A stretch of 62,355 nt of DNA, from contig WRKP01000009.1 of the NCBI GenBank assembly GCA_009778035.1, positions 1 through 62,355 of the forward strand, given 5' to 3'. This DNA is from Planctomycetaceae bacterium. Its GTDB lineage: Bacteria; Planctomycetota; Planctomycetia; Pirellulales; Thermoguttaceae. Below, piece by piece: positions 8,132 through 17,541 of the stretch (position 1 is the stretch's first letter; every line of letters starts with the position of its first letter). Both the position numbers and the translations under genes were made by a program. The notes under the pieces are model-generated. The model worked only from the letters and a program-made list of their open reading frames with translations. It was not told the origin of the DNA and searched no databases.

Positions 8132-8815
8132 CTAACCATCCTGACTCGGCTCATCCACAACGCAAAAAATCTCCTCAACGGAACAATTGAAAATCGTCGC
8201 CAATTTGAATGCCAAACCGAGCGACGGCGTGTACTTGCCGGACTCTATCGCAATGATCGTCTGACAACTGACTCCCGCCCTTTTGGCAAGTTCTTCTTGC
8301 GTCATTTCATCACGATCGAAACGCAAACGATGGACGGTATTCGTGATTTTACCCATCCCATTGTGCAAGCCTCCTAAGGCAGCCTGCAGGCCCTTGTCGG
8401 CTTCTTCCCCCTTATGGTAAAGGACAAGCAGCGTTACGGAACCAACAAACAAGCCGACGAATCCACCGACAAGCAACGGCAGCCAAAAAATATCCGACGG
8501 GATGGAAAAATTTCCGGCATACCCTGATGCAATCCTGTAGATGAAATGCAATATGGCGGCTGTAGGATAAAGTGCCGCTACTAGATTTATTAAGCCGAGG
8601 GATATTGATCGTTGCACAAAGCAAAGGTCCCGTTCGTCGTATTTTTCTTTGCGAAAGGTGCCGAACCAAAAAAAGGGCAGCAGACCGAGAAATCCCAAAA
8701 AACCGAATGCCGCCGTTGCTCCTTTCGGCCCGAATGGCAGGAGAATCAGGTACGTCAACAAGCAAAGAGCCAGCACGCCCAAACAGTACCGGGCGGTGAA
8801 GAGGTTGCAGTACAT
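8132..8815 (-). CDS. membrane protein fused to XRE-type HTH regulator
   Basis: This 227-residue protein has an N-terminal membrane part with four predicted hydrophobic segments and a cytoplasmic KYDERDLCF stretch, as in DUF2178-like proteins. A complete XRE/Cro helix-turn-helix domain of about 70 residues follows (MTQEELAKRAGVSCQTIIAI and the SGKYTPSLGLAFKLATIF helices). The two halves are normally separate neighbouring genes in Firmicutes and archaea, and the C-terminal half resembles a stand-alone small repressor. The start at 8815 (MYCNLFTARY) is chosen because upstream in-frame ATGs would overlap the portal gene. It may be a membrane-tethered regulator. The fusion is in a single frame with no internal stop. 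Confidence 0.7.
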   Translation of the reverse strand: MYCNLFTARYCLGVLALCLLTYLILLPFGPKGATAAFGFLGFLGLLPFFWFGTFRKEKYDERDLCFVQRSISLGLINLVAALYPTAAILHFIYRIASGYAGNFSIPSDIFWLPLLVGGFVGLFVGSVTLLVLYHKGEEADKGLQAALGGLHNGMGKITNTVHRLRFDRDEMTQEELAKRAGVSCQTIIAIESGKYTPSLGLAFKLATIFNCSVEEIFCVVDEPSQDG

Positions 8816-8894
8816 GGCATTGGAAGCGGTCAAAATGCAAACGGCACGGCAGCCATTGTACCATAAATTGGTCAAAATCGCACTCCGGCATCTT

Positions 8895-10088
8895 TCATGG
8901 ATCACACGCACACAGCCGCTCTTCCTGACTCGGATCAAGTCCATATCGCATTGCCAACGTCTCCTTCGAAATGACGCCCAGTCCATACAATATCTCGTCC
9001 GCTCGCGCCTCATTCAAACGATCCCGTGCCGCTAACATCGGTGCAATCGCATGAATAGAAATCCGATGCAACGCTCCCGACGGCAACAATCCCTGATTCT
9101 CCGCCTCGCGAAACAACATCTTGAATAATTGCTTGTCTTCCCCTATAATCTCGTACTGCAACCTCTCAAACATCCGCACCGCAGGTCCCTCCGAAACCAT
9201 CGTCGATGTATAACTCGCATTCGACGTATCACTCGTCAACATAAACTCCGGCATCACCAACCGCGATGCAATCGCACGCAGTTCCGCCTGCAAAACCAAG
9301 ATGTACTTGCTCGCATCAATCGCCGATGCCGGAAATTCATACTCCATATTCGCACCGCTATCAATAATCGTTCCCGGCGAAAAATGCCGAAACGTCTGAA
9401 CCTGTCCCGTCTCCGAATCCACCACCTGCTTCGTTGCCTGATTCTGCACGAATTGCCGAACCGCTTCACGCTCCGTCGTTTGATGCTTGCGAATCAATGC
9501 AATGGCCGACTGAATCTCCGCAACAACACTCATATTACGCAGCAATTTTTCTGCCCGACGCAGGTTCTTCCGTACGGGAACAAGAAGCGGCAAACCGCGT
9601 TTGACATTACTATCAACGTTGGCTTTGCGGTGTTGAATGGAATCGGCATTGACCCAAGTTCCGTCGATCCAGTATCCGAGAGCGGTTTCGATGTCGTCGG
9701 GATCGGATTGGATTCCGAAACTCATATGGGGTTTGTTGAAGTATTTTGGCGGAGTCGCGATTTGTTCGGGCTCGACGAATCGGACTTGGAGGATACTATT
9801 TCGAGAGGGGAAGAGTCGGCAAAAGACTTCACCGTCCCGATCGCGTCTTCGCATGATTTCGCGTTGCCTTCGGGGCCAATCATTTTCATCGCAAAAAGTA
9901 TCCAATATGTCTTGGGCTCGTTGTGCGGTATCGTCATCGTGTGGATTTTTGGCAACGGCTTGATAGCGATGTCCTTGTCCGACGGCGTAGTTGATTCGAT
10001 TTTCGAGGGCATTGATGGCAAATTCGTTGGAGTAGGCGAGTAATCGGCAATCGTTTCGGAGCAGGTCGAGTGATTCGTAGGTGTGCAT
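8895..10088 (-). CDS. phage portal protein
   Basis: This 397-residue protein resembles portal proteins of the lambda/HK97-like type. It has an N-terminal region of RxxAYSNEFAINALENRINY type, a middle with EPEQI, and a C-terminal part (MPEFMLTSDTSNASYTSTMV) typical of the portal stem and clip. In phages the portal is the dodecameric ring through which DNA enters the capsid. No terminase, capsid or tail gene lies beside it, so it is an orphan here; other phage-type genes occur 12-17 kb away. The start codon follows a CTCCTGACTCCTCATCC leader from a family D repeat. It could be domesticated, or a remnant of a prophage or gene transfer agent. Confidence 0.75.
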   Translation of the reverse strand: MHTYESLDLLRNDCRLLAYSNEFAINALENRINYAVGQGHRYQAVAKNPHDDDTAQRAQDILDTFCDENDWPRRQREIMRRRDRDGEVFCRLFPSRNSILQVRFVEPEQIATPPKYFNKPHMSFGIQSDPDDIETALGYWIDGTWVNADSIQHRKANVDSNVKRGLPLLVPVRKNLRRAEKLLRNMSVVAEIQSAIALIRKHQTTEREAVRQFVQNQATKQVVDSETGQVQTFRHFSPGTIIDSGANMEYEFPASAIDASKYILVLQAELRAIASRLVMPEFMLTSDTSNASYTSTMVSEGPAVRMFERLQYEIIGEDKQLFKMLFREAENQGLLPSGALHRISIHAIAPMLAARDRLNEARADEILYGLGVISKETLAMRYGLDPSQEERLCACDP

Positions 10089-10089
10089 G

Positions 10090-10124
10090 GATGAGGAGTC
10101 AGGAGATAGAAGACAGGAGTGAGA
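10090..10124. repeat. family D purine tract, copy 1
   Basis: GATGAGGAGTCAGGAGATAG continues into AAGACAGGAGTGAGAG. It lies directly upstream of the portal start codon, so the portal leader is CTCC-rich. Confidence 0.6.
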
Positions 10125-10217
10125 GCATTCTATTTCCCATTGCGTCAGAGAATGTCAGGAATGGTTGATCCGTATATTTTTCGCGTGAATCAATGCCGCC
10201 ATTCAATAAAAATCGGT

Positions 10218-10303
10218 GGACCAACCCGGGGGCTTACGCCAACCAACCCGGGGGCTTACGCCCAACCAACCCGGGGGCTAACGCCCCCGGCTCTTGCGCG
10301 CAC
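10218..10303. repeat. family A repeat with tandem half-units
   Basis: AACCCGGGGGCTTACGCC is present three times in tandem and is followed by one complete right arm ending GCCCCCGGCTCTTGCGCG. It separates the portal gene from the pseudopilin gene. Confidence 0.75.
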
Positions 10304-10307
10304 TCCA

Positions 10308-11072
10308 TCAATGCCGATGGGGATCCAATTCGCCAACATAATCCTCGATGCGTGTGATGGCCGTTACCGAACCACTCCCCGTCAGGCCCCGCAAGTGTAC
10401 CGCAAGGCATCGGCCAGACTCGTTTTTCAATAAAATCGCCGCCGTCGATGTCGATCCGTCAGGATAAAAAAATATCGGCGTCGACCAAGTCGTGCCGTCA
10501 CTGCCAGGCATCTCGCCAAGCCGAACTTCGCCCGTCATCAAAGCATCAATTTCATAAAACTCCTCGGCCTCAAACTCGCCAGGAGCCGATATGCCCAAAT
10601 AAAACGCCGACCGCTCGTCGGCAAGGGCAATGACATCGGCCACAATCACCGACCGCGGCAATTCTATTGTTACGGCACCTCTTGCCGTACTTGCATCGTC
10701 GGGATTACGCAAAATGAAATCCTGCATATCTCCGGTAAATCCGCCGCGTTCAAAAGGGTCGAATTCGTTGCCTAAATCAAATCGGCTCGTTGTCTGGCGA
10801 GAAGAAAGCCCTGCGGTGAAATGAGTATCCAGGACGCGGTCGATGACCAAAGTGGAGCCGCCAATTTTGGCTCGCATCGAAAGAATCTGTCCCTCTTCCG
10901 CTGCCCTGACTCGGGTATCAAGCCATTCGCTGCGTATTTGGTCGGCAGAGTACCGTAATTGCTGTTGTGCAAGCGTGCCACGCAGTGCTGGGATTCCCAA
11001 TGTTGCAATGAGCACCATAATGACCAGTACCAGCAAAATCTCGACGAGCGTGAAGGCGGTTCGATAGGGCAT
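10308..11072 (-). CDS. type II secretion/pilin-like pseudopilin
   Basis: This 254-residue protein carries a prepilin N-terminus: a short basic leader (MPYRT) directly before AFTLVEILLVLVIM, where a prepilin peptidase would cut and methylate. The C-terminal part is a beta-rich globular domain (SADQIRSEWLDTRVRAAEEG onwards), closest in layout to GspH. It would be exported and assembled into a pseudopilus or stay as a minor pseudopilin. No other T2SS genes adjoin it. The gene ends next to a family A repeat and begins about 40 bp from a family C element. Confidence 0.8.
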   Translation of the reverse strand: MPYRTAFTLVEILLVLVIMVLIATLGIPALRGTLAQQQLRYSADQIRSEWLDTRVRAAEEGQILSMRAKIGGSTLVIDRVLDTHFTAGLSSRQTTSRFDLGNEFDPFERGGFTGDMQDFILRNPDDASTARGAVTIELPRSVIVADVIALADERSAFYLGISAPGEFEAEEFYEIDALMTGEVRLGEMPGSDGTTWSTPIFFYPDGSTSTAAILLKNESGRCLAVHLRGLTGSGSVTAITRIEDYVGELDPHRH

Positions 11073-11117
11073 AGGGAAAGGACGGCGTTATTGGATTTGT
11101 TTGGAAACCGGCATTGC

Positions 11118-11275
11118 GGCGCAAGCCGATTCTTCTGGGTTCCGGCCTTCGCCGGAATGACGATGCTTCGCCGGAATGACGATGCTTCGCCGGAATGACA
11201 TTAGGAGTGCCGGAATGACGATTTTGAGGGTTTGCGGGCAAGTCTGTGCGAATAAGTCTGTGCGGGTAAGTCTAC
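11118..11275. repeat. family C element with tandem arm amplification
   Basis: GGCATTGCGGCGCAAGCCG is followed by the unit TCGCCGGAATGACGATGCT two to three times in tandem. An AAGTCTGTGCG motif is repeated in the right flank. It sits between the convergent ends of no gene pair: both neighbours are on the minus strand. Confidence 0.65.
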
Positions 11276-12171
11276 AGTTCCCGAATGCGGATATTGCGGA
11301 AGAGGATTTCCGTATCGGGATCATGCCCCTGGAACTGAATCGTGCCCGGCTCGACCCGGCTGCCGTTGCGTGGATTGTTGTGCGGAGCACGCTCATCCGT
11401 CCAGTTGATGACCTGAATGCCGTTGACCCAAATGGCCATCCGGTTTCCCCGGGCGGCAATCGTCAGGTAATTCCATTCACCGTCTTTCGGGCCGACGTTT
11501 CGGGCCGTCTGGCGATTGTGTATCCCGCCCGTCGCGGAAATCCCCCCCATCGAATTGTTAAAATCCCGTTGGCTCGGACTGTTGAGGATTTGGCACTCAT
11601 ATCCATTCATCGTTTCGCCGGGAATGCAGCGGAAGAACACGCCGCTGTTCACACCTTGCCCCGGCGGGCGAACCGGCGTGTAATACTCGAGTTGCAAGAC
11701 GAAATCGCCGTATTTCCCGTCGGATTCCAGCGAGCCGTTGCCGTTTGTGAGGCGGATGACCCCATCGACAACGCTTGCGTCGGCAGTCCCGCGAACCGTC
11801 CAACCGTTCAGGGTTTCGCCGTCGAAGAGCGGAGTCATTCCTTCAGGCCGAACGGTATCAGTTCCGCCATAGATTTGCCGGGGCACGACGCCGAAGCCCA
11901 AAAAGTACAGGGGCGTTTCGATCACGGGACCGGTGAAATGCAACTTGCTGTCATTGAGCAGGACGAGTCCGCGCCAACCGAAGACGCCGACGTTGTCGAA
12001 GGGCCGGAGAAAGCCTTCTTGCAGGTGCAGTTCGGACATCGGCACGAACCCGGTGAAAACGGGCATTTCGTTATTGTTTCCGCCGCTTTGCGCAATGGCG
12101 TCAACGGACAGGGTGATTGTGAAAGTGATTGTGCAAAGGCAAACGAGCGCGCCGGCGATTCGGTGTAACAT
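11272..12171 (-). CDS. exported DUF1080 (3-keto-disaccharide hydrolase) protein
   Basis: This 299-residue protein has a signal peptide ([20 protein letters not shown], then a small-residue site near AIA-Q at about 26-28). It contains the DUF1080 beta-jelly-roll: [10 protein letters not shown] in the first strand region, [21 protein letters not shown], and the closing [11 protein letters not shown]1080 proteins are carbohydrate-acting hydrolases (3-keto-disaccharide hydrolases) abundant in Planctomycetes. An N-terminal extra segment (residues 30-110) precedes the domain and may be an additional module. It should be exported to the periplasm. It is likely a stand-alone gene. Confidence 0.85.
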   Translation of the reverse strand: MLHRIAGALVCLCTITFTITLSVDAIAQSGGNNNEMPVFTGFVPMSELHLQEGFLRPFDNVGVFGWRGLVLLNDSKLHFTGPVIETPLYFLGFGVVPRQIYGGTDTVRPEGMTPLFDGETLNGWTVRGTADASVVDGVIRLTNGNGSLESDGKYGDFVLQLEYYTPVRPPGQGVNSGVFFRCIPGETMNGYECQILNSPSQRDFNNSMGGISATGGIHNRQTARNVGPKDGEWNYLTIAARGNRMAIWVNGIQVINWTDERAPHNNPRNGSRVEPGTIQFQGHDPDTEILFRNIRIREL

Positions 12172-12291
12172 GAGAGTATCCCGTATGGAAAAAGGAAAAT
12201 GGAGAAGGGGAGTTCGGATATTTTACCGAGCGACCGGGGGAAAGTCAATCCGGCGATTGCCCTCACTCACACCCCTTGCCGTCGTTTACGG

Positions 12292-12297
12292 TATAAT
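12292..12297 (+). promoter_or_regulatory. -10 hexamer of hisB, likely leaderless
   Basis: TATAAT within CGTTTACGGTATAAT ends 7 nt before the ATG at 12305. The same CGTTTACGGTATAAT string precedes the AEC transporter gene (about 32293-32307). Confidence 0.55.
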
Positions 12298-12304
12298 GAC
12301 ACAT

Positions 12305-12898
12305 ATGACGTCGCAACGCACCGCTTCCATTGTCCGAAATACCAACGAAACGCAAATTGCACTGACGCTCCAACTCGATGGAACCGGAAAACCAGAAATC
12401 ACGACCGGACTCGGCTTTTTCGACCACATGCTGACCCTCTTTACCGCACACGCACTGATCGATCTGACCATCCAATGCAACGGCGATACCCACGTCGATG
12501 GACATCATACCGTCGAAGACGTCGGCATCGCCCTCGGGCAAGCGTTTGCCGAAACGCTCGGTAACAAAATCGGCCTGCGGCGATACGGGCATTTTACGCT
12601 TCCAATGGATGAAACCCTGGCAACGGCTGCCGTCGATTTTTCCGGTCGGCCATGCTTGGTTTACAATGTGGTATTTCCGTCATCCCAAGTCGGGCAATTC
12701 GATACGGAACTCGTCCGCGAGTTTTGGCAGGGATTTGCCAATGCCGCAAAATGCACGCTTCATTTGAACTTGCATTACGGGACGAATACACACCACATTG
12801 CCGAAGCGCTCTTCAAATCTGCCGCTCGGGCTCTTCGGATGGCCGTCGAAACCGACCCGAAACAGAAAAGCGTGCCGAGTACGAAGGGCGTGCTGTAG
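12305..12898 (+). CDS. hisB: imidazoleglycerol-phosphate dehydratase
   Basis: This 197-residue enzyme of histidine synthesis removes water from imidazole glycerol phosphate. It has the two pseudo-repeats with metal-binding motifs: [11 protein letters not shown] and [16 protein letters not shown] in the first half, and [15 protein letters not shown] in the second. The length agrees with monofunctional HisB of about 195-200 residues. The start at 12305 fits a leaderless mRNA; an ATG at 12296 lies in frame but inside the -10 hexamer. It is convergent with etfA, which ends 13 bp away. hisI is 26 kb off, so the his genes are dispersed. Confidence 0.93.
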   Translation: MTSQRTASIVRNTNETQIALTLQLDGTGKPEITTGLGFFDHMLTLFTAHALIDLTIQCNGDTHVDGHHTVEDVGIALGQAFAETLGNKIGLRRYGHFTLPMDETLATAAVDFSGRPCLVYNVVFPSSQVGQFDTELVREFWQGFANAAKCTLHLNLHYGTNTHHIAEALFKSAARALRMAVETDPKQKSVPSTKGVL

Positions 12899-12911
12899 AG
12901 TTTGCCGTGCC

Positions 12912-13940
12912 CTAACTCCGTTCCCGGAACGCCTGCAACAGCATCGGAACGACCTGTTTGACATCGCCGACGATGCCGTAATGCGCGATTGCGAAAATCG
13001 GAGCCTCGCGGTCCGTGTTGATCGCAATAATCTTTGCCGAACCCTCCATTCCGCTGCGGTGCTGAATCGCCCCGCTAATCCCGCAAGCGATATACAACGC
13101 AGGGCGAACCGTCGTGCCCGTCTGGCCAATTTGGTGCTCCGGCGGGATGAAACCATTGTCGATTGCCGCACGGCTCGCTCCCACTTCCCCGCCCAGCGCT
13201 TCCGCAAGTTCAAAAAGAGCGTCAAAGTTTTCCTTGCTCCCGACGCCCGCTCCGCCGGCAACGATAATCTTCGCTCCGCCCAAGTTCAATCGCCGTTTTT
13301 CGACTTCCCGTTTGAGGACTTCAACCGCAAAAAGCACCGGATCCGCCAACGGAATGGATTCCTTCACGACATTCCCCTTGCGGCTGGGATTCGCATCGCC
13401 GAGCGGCATGACGCCTTCGCGGACGGTGGCCATCTGGGGCCATTGATCGTAATTGACAATCGTTGCAACGATGTTTCCGCCGAATGCAGGCCGAACCTGC
13501 AAAAGCAAATTCGGATGCACGGTGCCGTTTTTCTCGGTAACATCGGAAATTTCAAGATCGGTACAGTCGGCAGTCAATCCGCTTTTCGTTGCCGAGGCGA
13601 CTCGGGGAGCGAGGTCGCGCCCGAGCGGAGTGGCTCCGAACAGAACGATTTGCGGTCGGTATTTTTTGACGAGTTCCACGAACACGTGCGTGTAGGGATC
13701 GGTACGGTAATCGGCCAGTACCTTATCTTCGACGAGATAGACTTGATCTGCACCGTGTGCGATGAGTTTATCGGCAAGCGGAGCGACGTTATTTCCGGCC
13801 AAGACGACTCCGACGGCAACTCCGAGTGTATCGGCAAGTTTCCGTGCTTTTCCGGTAAGTTCCAGCGAAACGTTCTGCAACGCTCCGTCTTGGATTTCTG
13901 CATAGACCCAAACTTCCCCTTTCGTGTTTTTGTCGATCAT
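12912..13940 (-). CDS. etfA: electron transfer flavoprotein subunit alpha
   Basis: This 342-residue FAD-binding subunit moves electrons from dehydrogenases to the respiratory chain. The N-terminal domain begins GEVWVYAEI. The C-terminal FAD domain has IIVAGGAGVGSKENF, GASRAAIDNGF (the FAD-contacting Arg), GQTGTTVRPALYIACGISGA and a closing INTDREAPIF motif. The beta subunit gene normally adjoins it, but here upstream lies a repeat array and then thyX on the other strand, so etfB must be elsewhere. No dehydrogenase partner is visible. Confidence 0.93.
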   Translation of the reverse strand: MIDKNTKGEVWVYAEIQDGALQNVSLELTGKARKLADTLGVAVGVVLAGNNVAPLADKLIAHGADQVYLVEDKVLADYRTDPYTHVFVELVKKYRPQIVLFGATPLGRDLAPRVASATKSGLTADCTDLEISDVTEKNGTVHPNLLLQVRPAFGGNIVATIVNYDQWPQMATVREGVMPLGDANPSRKGNVVKESIPLADPVLFAVEVLKREVEKRRLNLGGAKIIVAGGAGVGSKENFDALFELAEALGGEVGASRAAIDNGFIPPEHQIGQTGTTVRPALYIACGISGAIQHRSGMEGSAKIIAINTDREAPIFAIAHYGIVGDVKQVVPMLLQAFRERS

Positions 13941-14017
13941 TTCTTTATCCGATTAAAATATCAAAGGATAAATATAGTGTTTTTGTGCGGTTTTGCAACT
14001 CCCGGGATGGCAGTCGG

Positions 14018-14200
14018 CAGGTCGGCATCCAAAGGTAGGCAGTCGACCGCCGGGCGACTGCGTCGGCGCAGCCGACTCAAAATGCGGCAAGCCGCAGTTG
14101 CCGCCCGGCGGTCGGCAACCTACCTTCAGCACCCGAATCGCACAAGGTCGGCAACCTACCTTCAGCACCCGAACCGCACAAGGTCGGCAACCTACCGTCA
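14018..14200. repeat. family B array, copy 1
   Basis: AAAGGTAGGCAGTCGACCGC, CGGGCGACTGCGTCGGCG, an AATGCGGCAAGCCGC part and CGGTCGGCAACCTACCTTC, followed by two shortened tail units (GAACCGCACAAGGTCGGCAA). A fragment of family C (GTCATTCCGGCACACGCCGG) abuts it at about 14196-14221. Confidence 0.85.
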
Positions 14201-14241
14201 TTCCGGCACACGCCGGAATGACAGTTTCCGCATAAGTCCAG

Positions 14242-14247
14242 TATAAT
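14242..14247 (+). promoter_or_regulatory. -10 hexamer upstream of thyX
   Basis: TATAAT at 14242-14247 predicts a leader of about 40 nt before the ATG at 14293. This gene therefore has a real leader, unlike trxB or hisB. Confidence 0.45.
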
Positions 14248-14292
14248 ACCTAAGCATCATACTCCTTTATTCCGAAAGAACACCACCAAACA

Positions 14293-15174
14293 ATGACCCG
14301 TTCCCCTGTCGAAACGCTCCGCTGGCAAAAATTTCCCGTCCTCGATCACGGATTCGTCTGCCTCGTCGATGTGATGGGCGAAGATGCGTCGATCGTGCAA
14401 GCCGCCCGAGTCAGTTACGGCGAAGGAACCAAACAAGTTTCCGATGACCGAACGCTCCTCCGCTATCTGATGCGGCATCAGCATACCACGCCGTTTGAAA
14501 TGGCCGAAATCAAACTGCTCGTTCGCGTCCCGATGGACTGCTGGCGACAATGGATCAGACACCGTACCGCCTCCATCAACGAATACAGTACCCGCTACTC
14601 CGTCGCGATTGATGCAGTCTACGCAACCCAGCCGGATGCCTGGCGAATGCAATCGGAATCCAACAAGCAGGGCAGCGGCGGAATGCTCGGCCCCGAAATG
14701 GGCCAATCGCTGACCGATGAGGAAGAAAAATTGCACCGTCTTTCCCGGGAAGTGTATGACCAGCGAATCGAACGGGGCGTTGCCAGGGAATTAGCCCGCA
14801 AAGACTTGCCGCTTTCGACATATACCGAGGCGTATTGGAAAGTGGACCTGCATAATTTGTTTCGGTTTTTGGGCCTTCGGATGGAATCCAATGCCCAGTA
14901 TGAAATCAGGGAATATGCAACGGCAATAGGGGAAAACATCGTCAAACCGCTTTTCCCGTATTGTTGGGAGGCATTTTTGGATTATCAGTTGGAGTCCATT
15001 CGATTGAGTCGTCTTGAGCAGGGAGTGATTCAGCGTCTTTCGCGGTTGGGAACATCTCCGGCAACTCGGGAGCAATTTTTGGCGGAGCAGGATGCGGCAT
15101 GGCGGGGGCTCGAGCGGTGTCGGGAACGGGATGAGTGTTTTGAGAAACTCTGCCGACTGGGAATCGTTCGGTAA
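14293..15174 (+). CDS. thyX: FAD-dependent thymidylate synthase
   Basis: This 293-residue ThyX converts dUMP to dTMP with FAD and methylene-tetrahydrofolate. The signature RHRTASINEYSTRYS starts at Arg89, with the active-site Ser at 94 (RHRxxS). The N-terminal DASIVQAARVSYGEG and the C-terminal NLFRFLGLRM with REYATAIGENI are family motifs. A C-terminal extension after about residue 245 (RLSRLEQGVIQRLSRL) is helical. Many Planctomycetes use ThyX in place of ThyA. A family B array follows directly. Confidence 0.95.
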   Translation: MTRSPVETLRWQKFPVLDHGFVCLVDVMGEDASIVQAARVSYGEGTKQVSDDRTLLRYLMRHQHTTPFEMAEIKLLVRVPMDCWRQWIRHRTASINEYSTRYSVAIDAVYATQPDAWRMQSESNKQGSGGMLGPEMGQSLTDEEEKLHRLSREVYDQRIERGVARELARKDLPLSTYTEAYWKVDLHNLFRFLGLRMESNAQYEIREYATAIGENIVKPLFPYCWEAFLDYQLESIRLSRLEQGVIQRLSRLGTSPATREQFLAEQDAAWRGLERCRERDECFEKLCRLGIVR

Positions 15175-15208
15175 GTGGCTGGAGCAACGGTAAGTGGCTG
15201 GCGCAAAA

Positions 15209-15300
15209 GGTAGGTTGCCGACCGCCGGGCGGCAACTCCAGTCGGCTACGCCGACGCAGTCGCCCGGCGGTCGACTGCCTACCTTCAGCGGCCTACCTTC
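15209..15300. repeat. family B element, copy 2
   Basis: GGTAGGTTGCCGACCGCCGG, then CAACTCCAGTCGGCTACGCC and CGGCGGTCGACTGCCTACC. It lies between the convergent thyX and ribE genes, where its hairpins could act as terminators. Confidence 0.85.
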
Positions 15301-15318
15301 GCCGCCCGCCTTCACCGC

Positions 15319-15915
15319 CTACCATTCCTTCGCTTCAATAAGGCGTTGGACATATTTGGCCAATATGTCCGTTTCAATGTTGACCTTGTCGCCCACTTTG
15401 CATTGGCCAAGCGTCGTTACCTTCAACGTGTAAGGTATCAACGCAACGCTAAACATATTCCGATCACACCGCACCAACGTGAGCGAAACGCCGTCAACCG
15501 CGACGGAACCCTTCGATGCCATCAAAACGGCCAAGTCCTGCGAAATGGCAAAATAATGGTCTTGCCAATCACCATGATTGTCGATTCGGGCAAGTTCCGC
15601 CTGACCGTCGATGTGGCCCGACACGAAATGCCCGCCAAGCCGGTCGCCCAAAGCCAAAGAGCGTTCCAAATTGACGAAACTGCCCGCGACGAGTTGGCCG
15701 AGATTGGTTCGGGCAAGCGTTTCCGGGCCTGCTTGGAAGGCGAAGGTGTTATCTTTTTTTTCCACGACGGTCAGACAGCATCCATTGACGGAAACGCTGT
15801 CCGCAACTTTGAGGGTCGGGGCGAGGGATGCCTCTTCGATGACCAGTCGGCAGCCCGGCGGTTCCGAAATGATTGCCGAAACACGGCCGAGGGATTCGAC
15901 GATTCCTGAAAACAT
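15319..15915 (-). CDS. ribE: riboflavin synthase alpha chain
   Basis: This 198-residue enzyme dismutates two 6,7-dimethyl-8-ribityllumazine molecules to riboflavin. The protein starts MFSGIVESLGRV, and its two lumazine-binding repeats are clear: SVSVNGCCLTVV with FNLERSL-like NLERSLALGDRLGGHFVSGHID, then GSVAVDGVSLTLV with the closing VNIETDILAKYVQRL. The length is typical. No other rib genes are close. It is convergent with thyX. Confidence 0.95.
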   Translation of the reverse strand: MFSGIVESLGRVSAIISEPPGCRLVIEEASLAPTLKVADSVSVNGCCLTVVEKKDNTFAFQAGPETLARTNLGQLVAGSFVNLERSLALGDRLGGHFVSGHIDGQAELARIDNHGDWQDHYFAISQDLAVLMASKGSVAVDGVSLTLVRCDRNMFSVALIPYTLKVTTLGQCKVGDKVNIETDILAKYVQRLIEAKEW

Positions 15916-15974
15916 AGAGGTGTTCTTTTATTTGGGATTGAATGTATGCCAAGTATTATAGCAGACCTGTTCGA

Positions 15975-16095
15975 AAGCCGTCATCCCGAGGCCCGTCATC
16001 CCGGCGAAAGCCGGGACCCAGAGGAACCGGTATCACACGCAATGTCTGGTTCCCGGCTTTCGCCGGGATGACGGGCTTGCGCCGGGATGACAATT
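15975..16095. repeat. family C element, copy 4
   Basis: GAAAGCCGTCATCCCGAGG, CCCGGCGAAAGCCGGGACCC, the TCACACGCAATGTCTGGTTC core and two GCCGGGATGACGG right arms. It lies between ribE and thrC, which are divergent, so it sits in a promoter region. Confidence 0.75.
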
Positions 16096-16161
16096 GTCAG
16101 GGTTTACGAACAAGTCTGGCGTAAGCGTGCACTCACGTCTTGCATTTCCCGGCAAAAAATC

Positions 16162-16167
16162 TAGAAT
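16162..16167 (+). promoter_or_regulatory. -10 hexamer of thrC, likely leaderless
   Basis: TAGAAT ends 7 nt before the ATG at 16175, and no ribosome binding site is present. Confidence 0.5.
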
Positions 16168-16174
16168 ACCAAAT

Positions 16175-17518
16175 ATGGCCGCTCTGCAACAATGTATCAA
16201 TCCCCGATGCGAAAAACAATTCGCCATCGAAGAAGTCCTCTACGCCTGTCCCGCCTGCGGCGAACCGCTCGATGTCGAATACGATTGGAATAAAATCGCT
16301 CCGCCAAAGTCCCTAAAACACTTTGAACAATACTGGCAACAACGCTCCAATCCGCACCGACGCAGCGGAGTTTGGCGATTCCACGACCTGCTCCCCTTCC
16401 TCCCGATCGAACACTGCATCTCCATCGGCGAAGGACAAACCATTTTGCAGCAAGCGCACCGCGTTGCACCCTATACCGGTCTGAAAAATGACCGGCTATT
16501 CCTGCAATACGAAGGACTCAATCCCTCCGGCAGTTTCAAGGACAACGGGATGGCAGCCGCATTCTCCCACGGTGCATTTATCGGAGCAAAGAAAGCGGCA
16601 TGTGCCTCGACCGGCAACACCAGCGCATCGCTTGCGATTTATGCGGCCTGTACCGGTTTGATGCAGTCCATCATTTTCATCGGGTCGGGCAAAATCGCCT
16701 ACGGCAAACTGTCGCAAGCATTGGATTACGGGGCGAAGACAATCCAAATCCAAGGCGATTTCGACGATGCGATGGCCCGAGTGCAACAGGTCGCGAAAGA
16801 ACAAAGCATCTATCTCGTCAACAGCGTGAATCCATTCCGAATCGAAGGCCAAAAAACGATTATGTTCCGCGTCTTGGAAGCACTGCATTGGGAAGTGCCT
16901 GATTGGATTGTCGTGCCCGGCGGGAATTTGGGTAATTCCAGCAGTTTCGGCAAAGCATTTATCGAGTTGCACCGGTTGGGACTCATTTCAAGGGTGCCGC
17001 GGTTGGCGATTATCAATGCCGCCGGGGCGAATACATTATATCGGCTCTACGAGCAGGAAGGATTGCGATGGAATGGCGGACAATGCGATAAAACGCTTAC
17101 GCAAAAGTTTTTCGAGCGGATGACGGCAGAGGGCCGGAAGGCATCGACGATTGCCAGCGCGATTGAGATTAACAGGCCGGTGAATTTGGCAAAATGCTTA
17201 CGGGCATTGGATTTTTGCAACGGTGTGGTTCGTGAAGTTACGGAGCAGGAGATATTGGATGCGAAGGCACAGGTTGGGGCGGGCGGATTGGGTTGCGAAC
17301 CGGCAAGTGCGGCGAGTATTGCGGGCGCGAGGAAATTGGTTGCGGAGGGGATTATTGAAAAATCGGAACGGGTGGTGTGCATACTGACGGGCCATCAGTT
17401 GAAGGATCCGAATGTAACGGTTGCGTATCACACATTGGAGCAGCAGGGCGTGAACGAGTTTGCCAACCGGCCGATTTCCGTGGAGAATGACTTGGAGCGG
17501 ATTGTCGCATCGCTGTAG
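16175..17518 (+). CDS. thrC: threonine synthase
   Basis: This 447-residue PLP enzyme makes threonine from O-phosphohomoserine. It opens with a zinc-ribbon-like part (Cys7, Cys12, Cys25, Cys28), followed by GEGQTILQQ, the PLP lysine in [10 protein letters not shown] (Lys122), the [10 protein letters not shown] phosphate loop (about 145-155) and VVPGGNLGN. The C-terminal half has [16 protein letters not shown] and [10 protein letters not shown], which close the fold. The layout matches the plant/archaeal-type (class with N-terminal zinc ribbon) threonine synthases. A family C element follows its stop. Confidence 0.9.
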   Translation: MAALQQCINPRCEKQFAIEEVLYACPACGEPLDVEYDWNKIAPPKSLKHFEQYWQQRSNPHRRSGVWRFHDLLPFLPIEHCISIGEGQTILQQAHRVAPYTGLKNDRLFLQYEGLNPSGSFKDNGMAAAFSHGAFIGAKKAACASTGNTSASLAIYAACTGLMQSIIFIGSGKIAYGKLSQALDYGAKTIQIQGDFDDAMARVQQVAKEQSIYLVNSVNPFRIEGQKTIMFRVLEALHWEVPDWIVVPGGNLGNSSSFGKAFIELHRLGLISRVPRLAIINAAGANTLYRLYEQEGLRWNGGQCDKTLTQKFFERMTAEGRKASTIASAIEINRPVNLAKCLRALDFCNGVVREVTEQEILDAKAQVGAGGLGCEPASAASIAGARKLVAEGIIEKSERVVCILTGHQLKDPNVTVAYHTLEQQGVNEFANRPISVENDLERIVASL

Positions 17519-17541
17519 GCTAACGCGATTGCTCGTGCGGC

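Noticed and set aside
14018..14200. CRISPR array
   Set aside because: The repeats are palindromic units with no regular spacers and no cas genes. Tandem units vary in length and are scattered across the whole window.
12798..14246. 482-residue open frame on the plus strand
   Set aside because: It lies antisense to etfA, whose motifs are clear, and its end is a translation of a family B array.
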